Origin: Verrucomicrobiota bacterium
Lineage (GTDB): Bacteria; Verrucomicrobiota; Verrucomicrobiia; Limisphaerales; UBA9464
Length of the DNA stretch: 58,051 nt
Reading direction: 5' to 3'
NCBI GenBank assembly: GCA_016871615.1
Contig: VHCX01000018.1
Location: 1-58,051 of the forward strand
The translations under genes were made by a program, and so were the position numbers. Positions within the stretch are counted from its first letter, which is position 1. Each line of letters begins with the position of its first letter. Under the pieces are notes generated by a model that was not told where the DNA came from, searched no databases, and saw only the letters and a program-made list of their open reading frames with translations. Shown here piece after piece: positions 41,158 through 50,939 of this stretch.

Positions 41158-43791
41158 ATGCCCGTCCGAATCTACGAGATCGCCAAGAAGCTCAACCTTG
41201 AGAGCAAGTTCGTGCTCAACAAGGCCAAGGAACTGGGCATCGCCGCGGCCAAGGTCCCGTCGAGCACCCTCGACAAGATCACGGCCGAGTTCCTGGAGGA
41301 GCAGTTGGCGCCGCTGGCCAAGCCGGTCGAACCGCCCAAGCCGCTCGAGATGGTCCCGGTGACCATCATCCACGCGCTGCCGCCCGAGCCGCCGCCGGCC
41401 GAGGCGGCCCAGCCCCAGTCTGTCGTCGAGGCCGTCGCCGAGGCCGGGCAGCATCCGGTGTCCGAGGCCGTGGCTTCCGCCACGTCGCCGGAGCCCGTCG
41501 TCGCCCCGGAATCTCCGGTCGGCTCCGCCGATGGGCCCGCGCCCGCGCCGGTCCCTTCGGCCGAGGTTCCCCCGGTGTCCGCGGCCGCCCCCGAGTCGCA
41601 GTCCCCGGCGGCCGCCGCGTCCGAGGCGCCCGAGGAGCCTGTCCCCGTCCCTCCGGCCCCGCCCACCCCGCCGCCGGTCCAGACCGGCCAGTTGATTGGC
41701 CGCATCGACCTCAGCCAGTTCGGCTACGGCGGCCGGACCACCCGGGGGGTCAGTTCCCCGCCGCCCGCGCGGCCTGGGGCGCCTGCCGCCCGGGATGATC
41801 GCCGGGGTCCCGCCGGCCCCCAGCCCGGACGCCCCGGCATGGGCGGCCCCGCCGGCCTGCGTCCCGGCCAGCCCCAGCGCCCGGGCGTGTCCATGCGCCC
41901 CGGCCAGATGCCGCCCCGCCCCGGAGGCCCCGGCGCGTCGGGTCCCCGTCCGGCCCCGGCCCCGGCCCGCCCCCAGGTGGCCGCCGACGCACCCACCATC
42001 ATCATGCGGCCCCCAATCGTCGTCCGGGAGCTGGCCGAGCAGATGGGCAAGAAGCCCTTCCAGATCATCGGCGACCTCATGCAGATGAACGTGTTCGCCA
42101 CGGTCACCCAGACCATCGACGCCGAGGCGGCCATCAAGATCTGCGCCAAGCACGGCATCCGCTTCGAGACCGAGAAGCGCGACAAGGCGGCCCACGTCGT
42201 CAACGTCCCGAAGGAGGAGAAGCTCGAGCTCGACACCGAGGACAAGCCCGAGACCCTCTGCCCGCGTCCGCCCGTGATCACCATCATGGGCCATGTCGAC
42301 CACGGCAAGACGTCGCTCCTCGACGTCATCCGCAAGGCCAACGTCGCCTCGGGCGAGGCCGGTGGCATCACCCAGCACATCGGCGCCTACACCATCCAGT
42401 ACCCCCACCCGAACACGGGCAAGCTGGAGAGCCTCACCTTCCTCGACACCCCGGGCCATGCCGCCTTCTCGGCCATGCGCGCCCGTGGCGCCAACGTCAC
42501 CGACATCGTCGTGTTGGTCGTCGCGGCCAACGACGGCGTGATGCCCCAGACGCTCGAGGCCCTGTCGCACGCCAAGGCGGCCAAGGTGCCGATCATCGTG
42601 GCGGTCAACAAGTGCGACCACCCGAACTCGAACCCGATGAAGGTGCGCCAGCAGCTCCAGGACAAGGGCCTCGTGCCCGACGACTGGGGTGGCGACACGC
42701 TCTTCGTCGAGTGCTCCGCGATCACCAAGAAGGGCATCGACACGCTAATCGACTCGATCCTCCTGCAGGCCGAGCTGCTCGAGCTCAAGGCCAATCCCGA
42801 CCGCAACGCCAAGGGCAACGTCATCGAGTCGGGCGTCGAGGCCGGCGGCCCCGTGGCCACGGTGCTCGTCCGCAAGGGCACCCTGCACATCGGCGACGTC
42901 ATCATCTGCGGCGAGCACTACGGCAAGGTGCGCGCCATGATGAACGAGGAGGGGCTCCGCCTGAAGGAGGCCACCCCGTCGGTCGCCGTGCGCGTGCTCG
43001 GCCTCAACGGCGTGCCCGACGCCGGCAGCGAGTTCAGCGCGGTCGAGAACGAGCGCGCGGCCCGCGACCTCGCCGAGGAGCGTTCCGACACCCGCCGCAA
43101 GTCCGAGATGGAGGGCGATCGCCGCAAGACCCGCGCCTCGCTGTCCGACCTCTTCGGCCGCATCGGCGACCTCTCGGCCAAGGTGCTCAAGGTCATCGTC
43201 AAGGCCGACACCCAGGGCTCCGTCGAGGCCATCGTCGGCGCGCTGCGGGAGATCAAGTCGCAGAAGGTCTCCCTCGAGGTGGTCCACAGCGCCGTCGGCG
43301 CCATCAACGTCTCGGACGTGAACCTCGCCCGGGGCTCCAAGGCCGTCATCCTGGCCTTCCATACCCGGGTCGACAACAACGCGGCCGAGGAGGCCAAGCA
43401 CCATGCCGTCGAGATCCGGCTCTACGCGATCATCTACGAGCTCATCGACCAGGTGAAGGATGCCATGGCCGGCCTGCTCGACCCGCTGCTCAAGGACGTG
43501 GTCATCGGCCAGGCCGAGGTGCGCAAGATCTTCGATCTTTCCAAGGGCGGGCGGGTCGCCGGGTGCGCGGTCACCACCGGCCGGCTGGTCCGCGGCAAGA
43601 TGCGCCTGCGCCGACGGGGCAACCTGGTGTACGAGGGCGTCTCGCTCACGCTCAAACGCTTCCAGGACGAGGTCAACGAGGTGCGCTCCGGCATGGAGTG
43701 CGGCGTGCGCCTCGACGGCTTCGACGACTACCAGGAGGGCGACCTCATCGAGTGCTACTCGGTCGAGAAGATCGCCGCCAAACTCGAATAA
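41158..43791 (+). CDS. infB: Translation initiation factor IF-2
   Basis: An 877-residue GTPase that places initiator tRNA on the ribosome. The N-terminus has an IF2-N domain ([26 protein letters not shown]). Next comes a long Pro/Ala/Glu- and Arg/Pro/Gly-rich linker (about 60-275), and a second IF2-N-like region ([25 protein letters not shown]). The G domain has [25 protein letters not shown] and NKCD. Domains II, III and IV follow, with a normal C-terminus ([25 protein letters not shown]). ATG 41158 starts at the conserved VRIYEIAK. The gap to nusA is 66 bases and to rbfA 12. Confidence 0.96.
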   Translation: MPVRIYEIAKKLNLESKFVLNKAKELGIAAAKVPSSTLDKITAEFLEEQLAPLAKPVEPPKPLEMVPVTIIHALPPEPPPAEAAQPQSVVEAVAEAGQHPVSEAVASATSPEPVVAPESPVGSADGPAPAPVPSAEVPPVSAAAPESQSPAAAASEAPEEPVPVPPAPPTPPPVQTGQLIGRIDLSQFGYGGRTTRGVSSPPPARPGAPAARDDRRGPAGPQPGRPGMGGPAGLRPGQPQRPGVSMRPGQMPPRPGGPGASGPRPAPAPARPQVAADAPTIIMRPPIVVRELAEQMGKKPFQIIGDLMQMNVFATVTQTIDAEAAIKICAKHGIRFETEKRDKAAHVVNVPKEEKLELDTEDKPETLCPRPPVITIMGHVDHGKTSLLDVIRKANVASGEAGGITQHIGAYTIQYPHPNTGKLESLTFLDTPGHAAFSAMRARGANVTDIVVLVVAANDGVMPQTLEALSHAKAAKVPIIVAVNKCDHPNSNPMKVRQQLQDKGLVPDDWGGDTLFVECSAITKKGIDTLIDSILLQAELLELKANPDRNAKGNVIESGVEAGGPVATVLVRKGTLHIGDVIICGEHYGKVRAMMNEEGLRLKEATPSVAVRVLGLNGVPDAGSEFSAVENERAARDLAEERSDTRRKSEMEGDRRKTRASLSDLFGRIGDLSAKVLKVIVKADTQGSVEAIVGALREIKSQKVSLEVVHSAVGAINVSDVNLARGSKAVILAFHTRVDNNAAEEAKHHAVEIRLYAIIYELIDQVKDAMAGLLDPLLKDVVIGQAEVRKIFDLSKGGRVAGCAVTTGRLVRGKMRLRRRGNLVYEGVSLTLKRFQDEVNEVRSGMECGVRLDGFDDYQEGDLIECYSVEKIAAKLE

Positions 43792-43803
43792 CGCCCGAGC
43801 CCC

Positions 43804-44184
43804 GTGGCCACCCGATTCCCACCGGCGCCCAGTCGGCGCCTCCAGCGCGTCTCCGAGCTGCTCAAGCGCGAGGTGAGCGAGCTGTTGCGTCGCGAGATCA
43901 GCGTCGAGGAGGCCGGCCTGCTGTCGGTCAACGAGGTCAAGGTGTCCCCCGATCTCAAGACGGCGACTGTCTTCGTCGGCTTCGTGGGCAGCCGCCAGCA
44001 ACGTGCGGCCGCGCCGGAGCTCCTGGCGCAACGCACCGGCCGCATCCAGATGATGCTGGGATCGCAGCTGAGCACCAAGTGGACTCCGGTCCTGACCTTC
44101 CTGCTCGACGAGTCCGTCGAAAAGGGCAACCGCGTGCTGGCGATCCTCGAGAGCCTTGAACCGCGCCGGACGCCGGGCGCCTGA
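43804..44184 (+). CDS. rbfA: Ribosome-binding factor A
   Basis: A 126-residue KH-type protein that matures the 30S subunit. The family pattern is clear: RRLQRVSELLKREVSELLRREI, then VNEVKVSPDLKTATVFVGFVG, the TGRIQMMLGSQLSTKWTPVLTFLLDES block and a short tail. The start is GTG 43804, 12 bases after the infB stop; the usual infB-rbfA order supports the call. Confidence 0.94.
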   Translation: MATRFPPAPSRRLQRVSELLKREVSELLRREISVEEAGLLSVNEVKVSPDLKTATVFVGFVGSRQQRAAAPELLAQRTGRIQMMLGSQLSTKWTPVLTFLLDESVEKGNRVLAILESLEPRRTPGA

Positions 44185-44234
44185 AGCCCGGGCCGTCCCG
44201 CCCCACCCCACCGGTCATCCCACCACCCACGACC

Positions 44235-45224
44235 ATGCCCTCGCCGGAGATGCCCAAGGCGGTGGAGAACATCCTGGACGCGATCGACGCGGCCCGGACC
44301 ATCCTCGTGGTCGGGCACCTCCGGCCCGACGGCGACTGCATCGGCAGCCAGGTCGGCCTGGCGATGGCCCTGGAGGGGGCGGGCAAGGAGGTCATCGTCT
44401 GGAACCAGGATCCGGTGCCCGACAAACTGAGGTTCCTCGACCCCGACAAGCGGGTGCGCAAGCCCGCCCCGGGCCGGCAGTTCGACCTGGTGATCGCCAC
44501 CGACTGCGCCGCGATCGACCGTCTGGGCCGTGTGCTCGAGTTCCTGCCCGAGGGCGTGCCGCTGGTGAACATCGACCACCACGCCTCCAACACCCGGTAC
44601 GGCCGTTTCAACTGGGTGTCGCCGCGGGAACCCAGCACCGGCGAGCTGGTCTTCGACCTCTGCCGGTGGGCCGGATGGAAGGTCACCGCGGCGATGGCCG
44701 ACTGCCTCTTCACCGCCGTCAGCACCGACACCGGCAGCTTCCAGTACCCCTCCACGACGCCGGACACGCTGCGCACGGCCGCCGAACTGGTCGAGCGCGG
44801 GGCCTCGCTGGGCCGGATCTGCCAGGAGGTCTACCAGAGCTACCCGATGACGCGGGTGCGGCTCCTGCGCCACGTCTACACCCATTTCCGGCTCTCCGAT
44901 GGTGGCCAGACGGCCTACTTCTGGCTGCGCAAGCGCGACTACGCCCGGGCCGGCGCCTCGACCGAGGAAAGCGAGGGCCTGATCGACCACATCCGGGCCA
45001 TCGACGGCGTGGTGGTGGCGATGGTGTTCGAGGAGGCCGACGAGACCGTCACCCGGGTGAGCTGGCGCTCCAAGTCCCCGAGGGTCGACGTCGCGGCCAT
45101 CGCCCAGCGCTTCGGTGGCGGCGGGCACAAGGCCGCGGCCGGCGCCCGGATCGAGGGCAAGCCGCTGGGGGTCCAGCGGCGGGTGCTCAACGAGGTCCGC
45201 AAGGCCTTGAAGGCCTCGGCCTGA
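44235..45224 (+). CDS. nrnA: Bifunctional oligoribonuclease / PAP phosphatase (DHH family)
   Basis: A protein of 329 residues. NrnA degrades very short RNAs and dephosphorylates 3'-phosphoadenosine 5'-phosphate. The DHH metal site is intact: GHLRPDGDCIGSQVGLAMAL, DLVIATDCAAIDR, NIDHHASNTRYG and DCLFTAVSTDTGSF. The DHHA1 part ends with FGGGGHKAAAGARI. ATG 44235. It stands between rbfA and truB, its usual place in many phyla. Confidence 0.94.
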   Translation: MPSPEMPKAVENILDAIDAARTILVVGHLRPDGDCIGSQVGLAMALEGAGKEVIVWNQDPVPDKLRFLDPDKRVRKPAPGRQFDLVIATDCAAIDRLGRVLEFLPEGVPLVNIDHHASNTRYGRFNWVSPREPSTGELVFDLCRWAGWKVTAAMADCLFTAVSTDTGSFQYPSTTPDTLRTAAELVERGASLGRICQEVYQSYPMTRVRLLRHVYTHFRLSDGGQTAYFWLRKRDYARAGASTEESEGLIDHIRAIDGVVVAMVFEEADETVTRVSWRSKSPRVDVAAIAQRFGGGGHKAAAGARIEGKPLGVQRRVLNEVRKALKASA

Positions 45225-45294
45225 GGCCGGAGGTTTCCGAGGTTCCATCCCAGTCCCGACGGTCCCAAGATCCGCACGTCTCCCCGATTTCCGA

Positions 45295-46017
45295 ATGGCA
45301 CTGCCCACCCTTTCACCGCTCGACGGGGCGCTCCTCGTCGACAAGCCCGCCACCTGGACCTCCCACGACGTGGTCGCCAAGGTGCGCAACCACTTCCGCC
45401 TGCCGAAGGTCGGCCACTGCGGCACGCTCGACCCCATGGCCACGGGCCTGCTCATCCTCGTGCTCGGCAAGGCGACCAAGTACTCGGAGCGCCTGATCTC
45501 TTCCGACAAGGTGTACGATGGGGTGATGCGCCTGGGCGAGACCACCGACTCGTACGACGCGGACGGCGAACTGGTCGACTCGCTGCCGGTGCCCCCGCTG
45601 ACGCTGGACGACCTCAACGACGCGGCGTCGGCCTTCACCGGCGACCAGCTCCAGACCCCGCCCATGGTTAGCGCCGTGAAGGTCGGCGGTACGCCCCTCT
45701 ACAAGCTGGCGCGCAAGGGGCAGGAGGTCGCCCGCGAGCCGAGGCTCGTCCATGTCTACACCTACCGCTTCGACGAGTACGAGGAACCCTTCGCCTACTT
45801 CAGCGTGAGCTGCACCAAGGGCACCTACGTGCGCAGCCTCGCCCATGACCTCGGCCAGAAGCTCGGCTGCGGCGCCCATCTGACCCGGTTGCGTCGCGTG
45901 GCCAGCGGCCGCTTCGACCTCGCCGACGCCGCGCCGCTTTCCGAGATCCTCCAGTGGGACCTGCCGGCCCTCGAGAAGCGGCTGATCCCCTTCCTCAAGC
46001 TCAAATCCTACGAGTAG
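45295..46017 (+). CDS. truB: tRNA pseudouridine-55 synthase
   Basis: A protein of 240 residues, slightly shorter than most TruB because the C-terminal PUA domain is missing. It modifies U55 in the T-loop of tRNAs. The catalytic Asp is D46 in HCGTLDPMATGLLILVLGKATK. GALLVDKPATWTSHDVV, QTPPMVSAVKVGGTPLYKLARKG and SCTKGTYVRSLAHDLGQKLGCGAHLTRLRR follow as expected. It ends the nusA operon; ribF, rpsO and pnp, common next genes, do not follow. Confidence 0.95.
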   Translation: MALPTLSPLDGALLVDKPATWTSHDVVAKVRNHFRLPKVGHCGTLDPMATGLLILVLGKATKYSERLISSDKVYDGVMRLGETTDSYDADGELVDSLPVPPLTLDDLNDAASAFTGDQLQTPPMVSAVKVGGTPLYKLARKGQEVAREPRLVHVYTYRFDEYEEPFAYFSVSCTKGTYVRSLAHDLGQKLGCGAHLTRLRRVASGRFDLADAAPLSEILQWDLPALEKRLIPFLKLKSYE

Positions 46018-46057
46018 GCTTGCAGGGGCCGGGTCGGGTCCAGAATCCTCCGGGAAC

Positions 46058-48430
46058 ATGTCCTCGGAAGGAACCTCCACGGCCCCGCATGGTCGCGGCG
46101 TCCCCGGGGGGCGTCGCCTTTGGCTCTTCCGCGGCGCGGCCCTCCTGGCGCCGCTGGTCCTGCTGGCCTCGCTCGAGGCGGGGCTGAGGCTGGCCGGGCG
46201 TCACTGGCCCACCTCGTTCTGGCTGGAGGCCGGCGACGGGATGCTTCGCGCCAACCCGGCCTTCGGCGCGGCCCATGTCGGCGAGGTCCAGGCCCGGATG
46301 CCCCGGCCCCTGAAGGTGCGCGAGGCGAAGGAGCCCGGGACCTTCCGCGTGCTGGTGATCGGCGAGTCGGCCGCCCTCGGCGACCCGGAGCCGGCCTTCG
46401 GCATGCCGCGATTCCTCCAGGCCCAGCTCGAGGCGAGGCTCCCGGGCCGCAAGGTCGAGGTGCTCAATGCGGCGATCACGGCCCTCAACTCCCACGCCTT
46501 GCGCCGCATCGCCGCCGACTCGGTCTGTCTCGGCGCCGACGCCTGGGTGGTCTACCCGGGCAACAACGAGGTCCATGGCCCCTTCGGCCCGGCCAGCAAC
46601 CCCTTGGGCAAGGCGCCGTCCCTGGCGGTGGTCCGGGCGGGCCTCGCGCTGCGCGGTACGGCCATCGGCCAGTGGATCTTCCGGGCGCGCGAGGGCGGGG
46701 GCGACGGCCTGTCGCTGGCTCCACGGTGGGCCGGTCTCGAGACCTTCTCCAGGAATCACATCGCCGCCGACGATCCCCGGCTCGGGGCGGTGCGCGAGGC
46801 CTACCGCCGCAACCTGGCCGACCTGGTGGGCCTCGGAGCCGGGTCTGGAGCCCGCGTGTTGCTGGGCACGATGGCGGTGAATCTTCCGGATTGTCCGCCC
46901 TTCGGCTCGGTGCCGCTGGAGGGCCCGCCGGCCGCCCTGGCGGAGTGGAAGGCCCTGGCCGAACGGGCCCGGGGGCAGGACGCCGCCGGCGACTGGTCCG
47001 GGGCGGTGGAGGGCTGGTCCCGCGCCGTCGCCCTGGCCCCGCGCCACGCCGAGAGCCGCTTCCAGCTCGGGCTGGCCCGGCTCAACGCCGGCGACAGGTC
47101 CCGGGGCACCGCCGACCTCGAGGCCGCGCGGGATCTCGACACCCTCCGGTTCCGCGCCGATTCGCACCTCGTGGCCATCACCCGCGAGGTCGCCGCCGCG
47201 GCCGGCTCGCCCCGGGTGGTGCTGGTCGACGCGGCCAAGGCCCTCCAGGGCGAGGATCCCCTGCGGCCTCCGGGGGCCGACCTCTTCCTCGAGCACGTCC
47301 ACCTCCGGCCCGAGGGCAACCACCGGCTCGCCCGGTTGTTCGCTGACGCCCTGCTGTCCGGGCTGCCGGACGTGCCCGCGGCGCCCGGGCCGGCCGCGGC
47401 CACCGAGGCCGCCTGCCGCACCCGGCTCGGTTGGACCCCGCATGCCGAGGTGCGTTTGTGGACCCAGATCCGGGCCCTGTGCCAGAAGCCCCCCTTCTCG
47501 TCCCAGAGCCACCAGGAGGCCCGGAACCGCTTCCTGGACGACCGGTTGGCCGAGGCCGGTGGCGCGGCCCGCAAGGCCGGTCTGCCAGGCTCCCTCCAGC
47601 GGGTCGAGTCGGCGCTGGCCCGGCACCCGGACGACTGGCAACTGGCCGAGCAGTCGGCCCGGCTGCTGCGCCAGGCACGGCAGTGGACCAACGCCGTGGC
47701 GGCCTGGAAACGGGTGGTCGCCGGGGCCCCCGACCATGTCGTCGCGTGGCATTTCCTGGGCGAGGCCCTCGCCCAGGTCGGCGACCGTCCCGGCGCGATC
47801 GACGCGCAGTCCCGGGCGCTGGCCCTCCGTCCCGACTTCGTCGAGGCGGCCCTCGCGCTGGGCCTGCTCCAGGGCGAGTCGGGCCGGTTCGCCGAGGCCA
47901 TCGCCGTCTTCGACCGGAGCCTGGCCCGCGACCCGTCGAACCTCGAGGCCCTCATCAACAAGGCCGTCACCCTCGAGGCCATGGGCCGGCGCGACGAGTC
48001 CGTGCCGCTGCTGGCGCGCGCGATGACGGAGCACCCGCGCTCCACCATGCCCTGCATCCGCCTGGGCGAGCTGCACTCCTCGCGCAAGGAATACCCCGCG
48101 GCCGTCGCGGCCTTCGAGGAGGCCGTCCGGCGCGATCCCGCCGACGTGGTGGTCCTGCAGCGCCTGGCGGGCGAACTGGGCCGGGCCGACCGCCCCGCCC
48201 AGGCCGAGGCCGTGCTGCGCCGGGCCGTGCAGGCCGATCCCTCCAACGCCTCGCTCCGGGTGGACCTCGGCGTCTCCCTTGCCCGCCAGTCGCGCTTCGC
48301 CGACGCCTCCGTGGAGTTCGAGGCCGCGTTGCGGATTCAGCCCGGCAACGTCCCGGCCCGCACCTACCTGGAACGGGCGCGGGCCATGCTCTCGACCGGT
48401 CCCCGAGCCTCCGAACCCCGACGACGCTGA
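46058..48430 (+). CDS. Membrane-anchored SGNH-hydrolase/TPR protein
   Basis: A protein of 790 residues. One N-terminal membrane anchor (LWLFRGAALLAPLVLLASLEAGLRL, about 21-45) is followed by an SGNH/GDSL-like domain (about 95-430): block I VLVIGESAALGD with S104 as nucleophile, YPGNNE, and HVHLRPEGN with H415 as the likely catalytic His. E412 stands where Asp is usual. A TPR-like insertion lies inside it (about 300-360), and a long run of TPRs follows (about 510-780: PDHVVAWHFLGEALAQVGDRPGAIDAQSRALALRPDF and others). It could add or remove acyl groups on an exported glycan. TGA and the next ATG overlap by one base (TGATG), so it heads a four-gene cassette. Confidence 0.8.
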   Translation: MSSEGTSTAPHGRGVPGGRRLWLFRGAALLAPLVLLASLEAGLRLAGRHWPTSFWLEAGDGMLRANPAFGAAHVGEVQARMPRPLKVREAKEPGTFRVLVIGESAALGDPEPAFGMPRFLQAQLEARLPGRKVEVLNAAITALNSHALRRIAADSVCLGADAWVVYPGNNEVHGPFGPASNPLGKAPSLAVVRAGLALRGTAIGQWIFRAREGGGDGLSLAPRWAGLETFSRNHIAADDPRLGAVREAYRRNLADLVGLGAGSGARVLLGTMAVNLPDCPPFGSVPLEGPPAALAEWKALAERARGQDAAGDWSGAVEGWSRAVALAPRHAESRFQLGLARLNAGDRSRGTADLEAARDLDTLRFRADSHLVAITREVAAAAGSPRVVLVDAAKALQGEDPLRPPGADLFLEHVHLRPEGNHRLARLFADALLSGLPDVPAAPGPAAATEAACRTRLGWTPHAEVRLWTQIRALCQKPPFSSQSHQEARNRFLDDRLAEAGGAARKAGLPGSLQRVESALARHPDDWQLAEQSARLLRQARQWTNAVAAWKRVVAGAPDHVVAWHFLGEALAQVGDRPGAIDAQSRALALRPDFVEAALALGLLQGESGRFAEAIAVFDRSLARDPSNLEALINKAVTLEAMGRRDESVPLLARAMTEHPRSTMPCIRLGELHSSRKEYPAAVAAFEEAVRRDPADVVVLQRLAGELGRADRPAQAEAVLRRAVQADPSNASLRVDLGVSLARQSRFADASVEFEAALRIQPGNVPARTYLERARAMLSTGPRASEPRRR

Positions 48431-48582
48431 TGTGGTTCCTCCTGCGAGATTTCGCCCGGTTCCTGGGCCGTGAGAAGAAGTGGTGGCTCGTGCCGCTCGT
48501 GCTGATCCTGCTGCTCCTCGGGGCGGTGGTGGTCTTCTCCTCGAGTTCGGCGGTGGCCCCGTTCCTGTACCCGTTCCTCTGA
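48430..48582 (+). CDS. 50-residue single-pass membrane peptide, DUF5989-like
   Basis: A 50-residue protein with the pattern WFLLRDFARFLGREKKWWLVP, then a hydrophobic helix (LVLILLLLGAVVVFSS) and PFLYPFL at the end. It matches the small DUF5989 proteins that travel with NodU/CmcH carbamoyltransferases. ATG 48430 overlaps the stop of the SGNH/TPR gene, and the carbamoyltransferase begins 22 bases after its stop. It is probably an inner-membrane partner of that enzyme. The function has not been described to my knowledge. Confidence 0.8.
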   Translation: MWFLLRDFARFLGREKKWWLVPLVLILLLLGAVVVFSSSSAVAPFLYPFL

Positions 48583-48604
48583 GCCGCCCCACCACGGTCC
48601 GCCC

Positions 48605-50431
48605 ATGCGCTACGTCCTCGGCATCTCGGGCCTCTACCACGACTCGGCCGCCGCGTTGCTGGGCGACGGACGGATCCTGGCGGCGGTGCAGGAGGAGCGT
48701 CTCTCGCGGCGCAAGAACGACGCGCGGTTCCCGGAGCGGGCGATCGGCTCGTGCCTGGTGCAGGCCGGCATCGGGCCCGGGGACCTCGAGGCCGTTGCCT
48801 TTTACGAGAAGCCGATCCAAAAGTTCTCGCGCACGCTCGAGGTCTTCCTCGGGTGGGCGCCGCGGGGCGGGCGGGCCTTCGCCCGCGTGCTGCCCGAATG
48901 GCTCGGCGGGCGCCTCGACCTCCGGGGGCGCATCCGGTCGGTCCTGCCCGGCCTTCGGGCGGGCTGCCCGATCCTCTTCACCACCCACCATGAGGCCCAC
49001 GCGGCCAGCGCCTTCCTGCCGTCGCCCTTCGACGACGCGGCCATCCTGACGGTCGACGGGGTCGGCGAGTGGGCCACCACCGCCATCGCCCGGGGGTCGG
49101 GCGCGGCGATCGAGCCGATCGAGGAGATCCACTTCCCCCACTCGCTGGGCCTGCTGTACTCGGCCTTCACGGCCTACTGCGGGTTCCGGGTCAACTCCGG
49201 CGAGTACAAGCTCATGGGCCTGGCCCCGTACGGCGAGCCCTGCTGGGTGGACACCCTCCTGGACGAGGTGATTTCGCTCGAGGCCGACGGGTCCTTCCGG
49301 TTGAACCTGGCCTTCTTCGATCCGCTGGCCGACGACCACCTGACCAACGAACGGTTCCATGAGCGCTTCGGAGGTCCGCCCCGTCGGCCGGACGAACCGA
49401 TCCAGTCGCGCCACCTCGACCTGGCCCGGTCCATCCAGGCGGTGACCGAGCGGGCGATGCTGGGCCTGGCACGTCGCGCGCACGAGCGGACCGGGGCCCG
49501 ACGCCTGTGCCTGGCCGGCGGCGTGGCGCTGAACTGCGTGGCCAACGGGCGCCTGTTGCGGGAGGGGCCCTTCGAGGACCTCTGGATCCAGCCGGCGGCG
49601 GGCGACGCCGGGGCCGCGCTCGGGGCCGCGCTGGCGGCCTGGCATGGCCCCCTCGGGCGCGGCGGCCTGGCCGGACCGCGGATCCCGTCGCCCTCGGACG
49701 CCATGGGCGGCGGGTTCCTCGGGCCCGCGGAGACCGACGACGAGGTCGAGGCCGGCCTCGCCCGCTGGAAGGCCGTCTGGGAGCGCCTCGACCCGGAGGC
49801 CCTGCGGGAACGCGTCGTGCAGGCCCTGCTCGACGGCAAGGTGGTGGGCTGGGTGCAGGGGCGGATGGAGTTCGGGCCGAGGGCGCTCGGCCACCGGTCC
49901 ATCCTCGGCGACCCGCGCCGGCCCGACATGCAGTCGCGCATGAACCTCCAGGTGAAGTTCCGGGAGTCCTTCCGGCCCTTCGCCCCGGCGGTGCTGGCCG
50001 AGCGCTGCGGCGAGTTCTTCGACCTCGGGACCGGCTCGCCCTACATGCTGCTGGTGGCGCCCATCGCCGGGTCCCAGCGGATCGCCGTGGAGCGGGAGGC
50101 CGAGGGGCTCGATCGTCTCCGGCAGGTGCGCTCGACCCTCCCGGCGGTGACGCATGTGGACGGATCGGCGCGGGTCCAGACGGTCGACGAGGCACGGAAT
50201 CCCGGGTTCCACGCGTTGATCCGCCGCTTCGAGGAACGCTCCGGATGCCCGGTGCTCATCAACACCTCGTTCAACGTGCGGGGCGAGCCGGTGGTGGCCA
50301 CGGCGGACGATGCCTACCGCTGCTTCATCAACTCCCGGATCGACGTGCTGGCCGTGGGCCCCTGTTTTCTGGAGCGCGACCGGCAACCCCATGACGCGGT
50401 GAACCCCGGGTTCGAGGCCGTGCCCGACTGA
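48605..50431 (+). CDS. Carbamoyltransferase (NodU/CmcH family)
   Basis: A protein of 608 residues. The family moves a carbamoyl group from carbamoyl phosphate, via an adenylate, to a hydroxyl of a sugar or other small molecule. The N-terminal Kae1-like domain has YVLGISGLYHDSAAALL, TTHHEAHAASAFLPSPF, LTVDGVGEWATTAIA, SGEYKLMGLAPYGEP and LAGGVALNCVANGRLL. The C-terminal YrdC-like/CmcH domain has GWVQGRMEFGPRALGHRSILGDPR, HVDGSARVQTV and NTSFNVRGEPVV. All conserved residues I know are present, so it should be active. The acceptor is unknown; neighbours suggest an exported glycan. The SxtJ-like gene begins 2 bases after its stop. Confidence 0.93.
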   Translation: MRYVLGISGLYHDSAAALLGDGRILAAVQEERLSRRKNDARFPERAIGSCLVQAGIGPGDLEAVAFYEKPIQKFSRTLEVFLGWAPRGGRAFARVLPEWLGGRLDLRGRIRSVLPGLRAGCPILFTTHHEAHAASAFLPSPFDDAAILTVDGVGEWATTAIARGSGAAIEPIEEIHFPHSLGLLYSAFTAYCGFRVNSGEYKLMGLAPYGEPCWVDTLLDEVISLEADGSFRLNLAFFDPLADDHLTNERFHERFGGPPRRPDEPIQSRHLDLARSIQAVTERAMLGLARRAHERTGARRLCLAGGVALNCVANGRLLREGPFEDLWIQPAAGDAGAALGAALAAWHGPLGRGGLAGPRIPSPSDAMGGGFLGPAETDDEVEAGLARWKAVWERLDPEALRERVVQALLDGKVVGWVQGRMEFGPRALGHRSILGDPRRPDMQSRMNLQVKFRESFRPFAPAVLAERCGEFFDLGTGSPYMLLVAPIAGSQRIAVEREAEGLDRLRQVRSTLPAVTHVDGSARVQTVDEARNPGFHALIRRFEERSGCPVLINTSFNVRGEPVVATADDAYRCFINSRIDVLAVGPCFLERDRQPHDAVNPGFEAVPD

Positions 50432-50433
50432 CC

Positions 50434-50832
50434 ATGACCCCTCCGGCGACATCCACGGGACCGTGGTCCCTCCGCGAGCGTCTGGCCATCGGGGCCTCGC
50501 TGCTGCCCCCGCTGGCCCTGCTGATGCTGGCGGCCCGCTGGGGTTGGGTGCCGCTGCGACCGCTGGGGCTCCTGGGGGCGATGCCGCTGGTGCTGGCGCT
50601 GGGCATGCTGTTGCCGGCCCGGTTCGCGCGCTGGCACCGGGGCGTCTCCCGCGTCCAGGCCCGCCTGGGGCGGGGTGTGGTCCTCCTGCTGCTGCGGGCG
50701 ATCCATCTGTTGGCGGTGGTGCCCCTGGGGGGCCTCATGCGGCTCTTCGGCCAGCGTCCCGTGGACCTCGCGCGCAACGGTTCCGCCTGGGTGCGTTCGA
50801 AGGGTTACGGGTCCCTGCGCGACCCCTTCTGA
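50434..50832 (+). CDS. SxtJ-like membrane protein
   Basis: A 132-residue protein with two or three hydrophobic helices (AIGASLLPPLALLMLAARWGWVPLRPLGLLGAMPLVLALGMLL region, and a weaker one at about 85-105) and a short basic C-terminal tail (YGSLRDPF). SxtJ-type proteins are found next to carbamoyltransferases, first named in saxitoxin clusters; what they do is unknown. It begins 2 bases after the carbamoyltransferase stop and closes the cassette. Confidence 0.8.
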   Translation: MTPPATSTGPWSLRERLAIGASLLPPLALLMLAARWGWVPLRPLGLLGAMPLVLALGMLLPARFARWHRGVSRVQARLGRGVVLLLLRAIHLLAVVPLGGLMRLFGQRPVDLARNGSAWVRSKGYGSLRDPF

Positions 50833-50873
50833 GGGTCTGCAGGCCCTGGGGCGGCCGCTCCGGGCCGGGGCAA

Positions 50874-50904
50874 TCTGTCGGTTTCCATCCTCGCCCTCGA
50901 CAGA
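50874..50904. promoter_or_regulatory. Dyad TCTGTCG / CGACAGA upstream of the beta-propeller gene
   Basis: A perfect 7-bp inverted repeat with a 17-base loop in the 107-base gap after the SxtJ-like gene. It could be an operator for the next gene or a weak terminator for the cassette. A TTGACA hexamer follows at 50917-50922, but no -10 fits before the ATG. Confidence 0.35.
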
Positions 50905-50939
50905 ATCCGGCCGCCGGTTGACACTCGGGACCGTCGCCT

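Noticed and set aside
46001-50452. Antisense open frame of 1483 codons opposite the SGNH/TPR and carbamoyltransferase genes
   Set aside because: It mirrors real genes with clear motifs. Long antisense frames are expected in very GC-rich DNA, and its translation is low-complexity Gly/Arg/Pro/Ala without any domain.
50917-50922. Perfect TTGACA hexamer as a -35 box for the beta-propeller gene
   Set aside because: A -10 at normal spacing would fall on the start codon at 50940.
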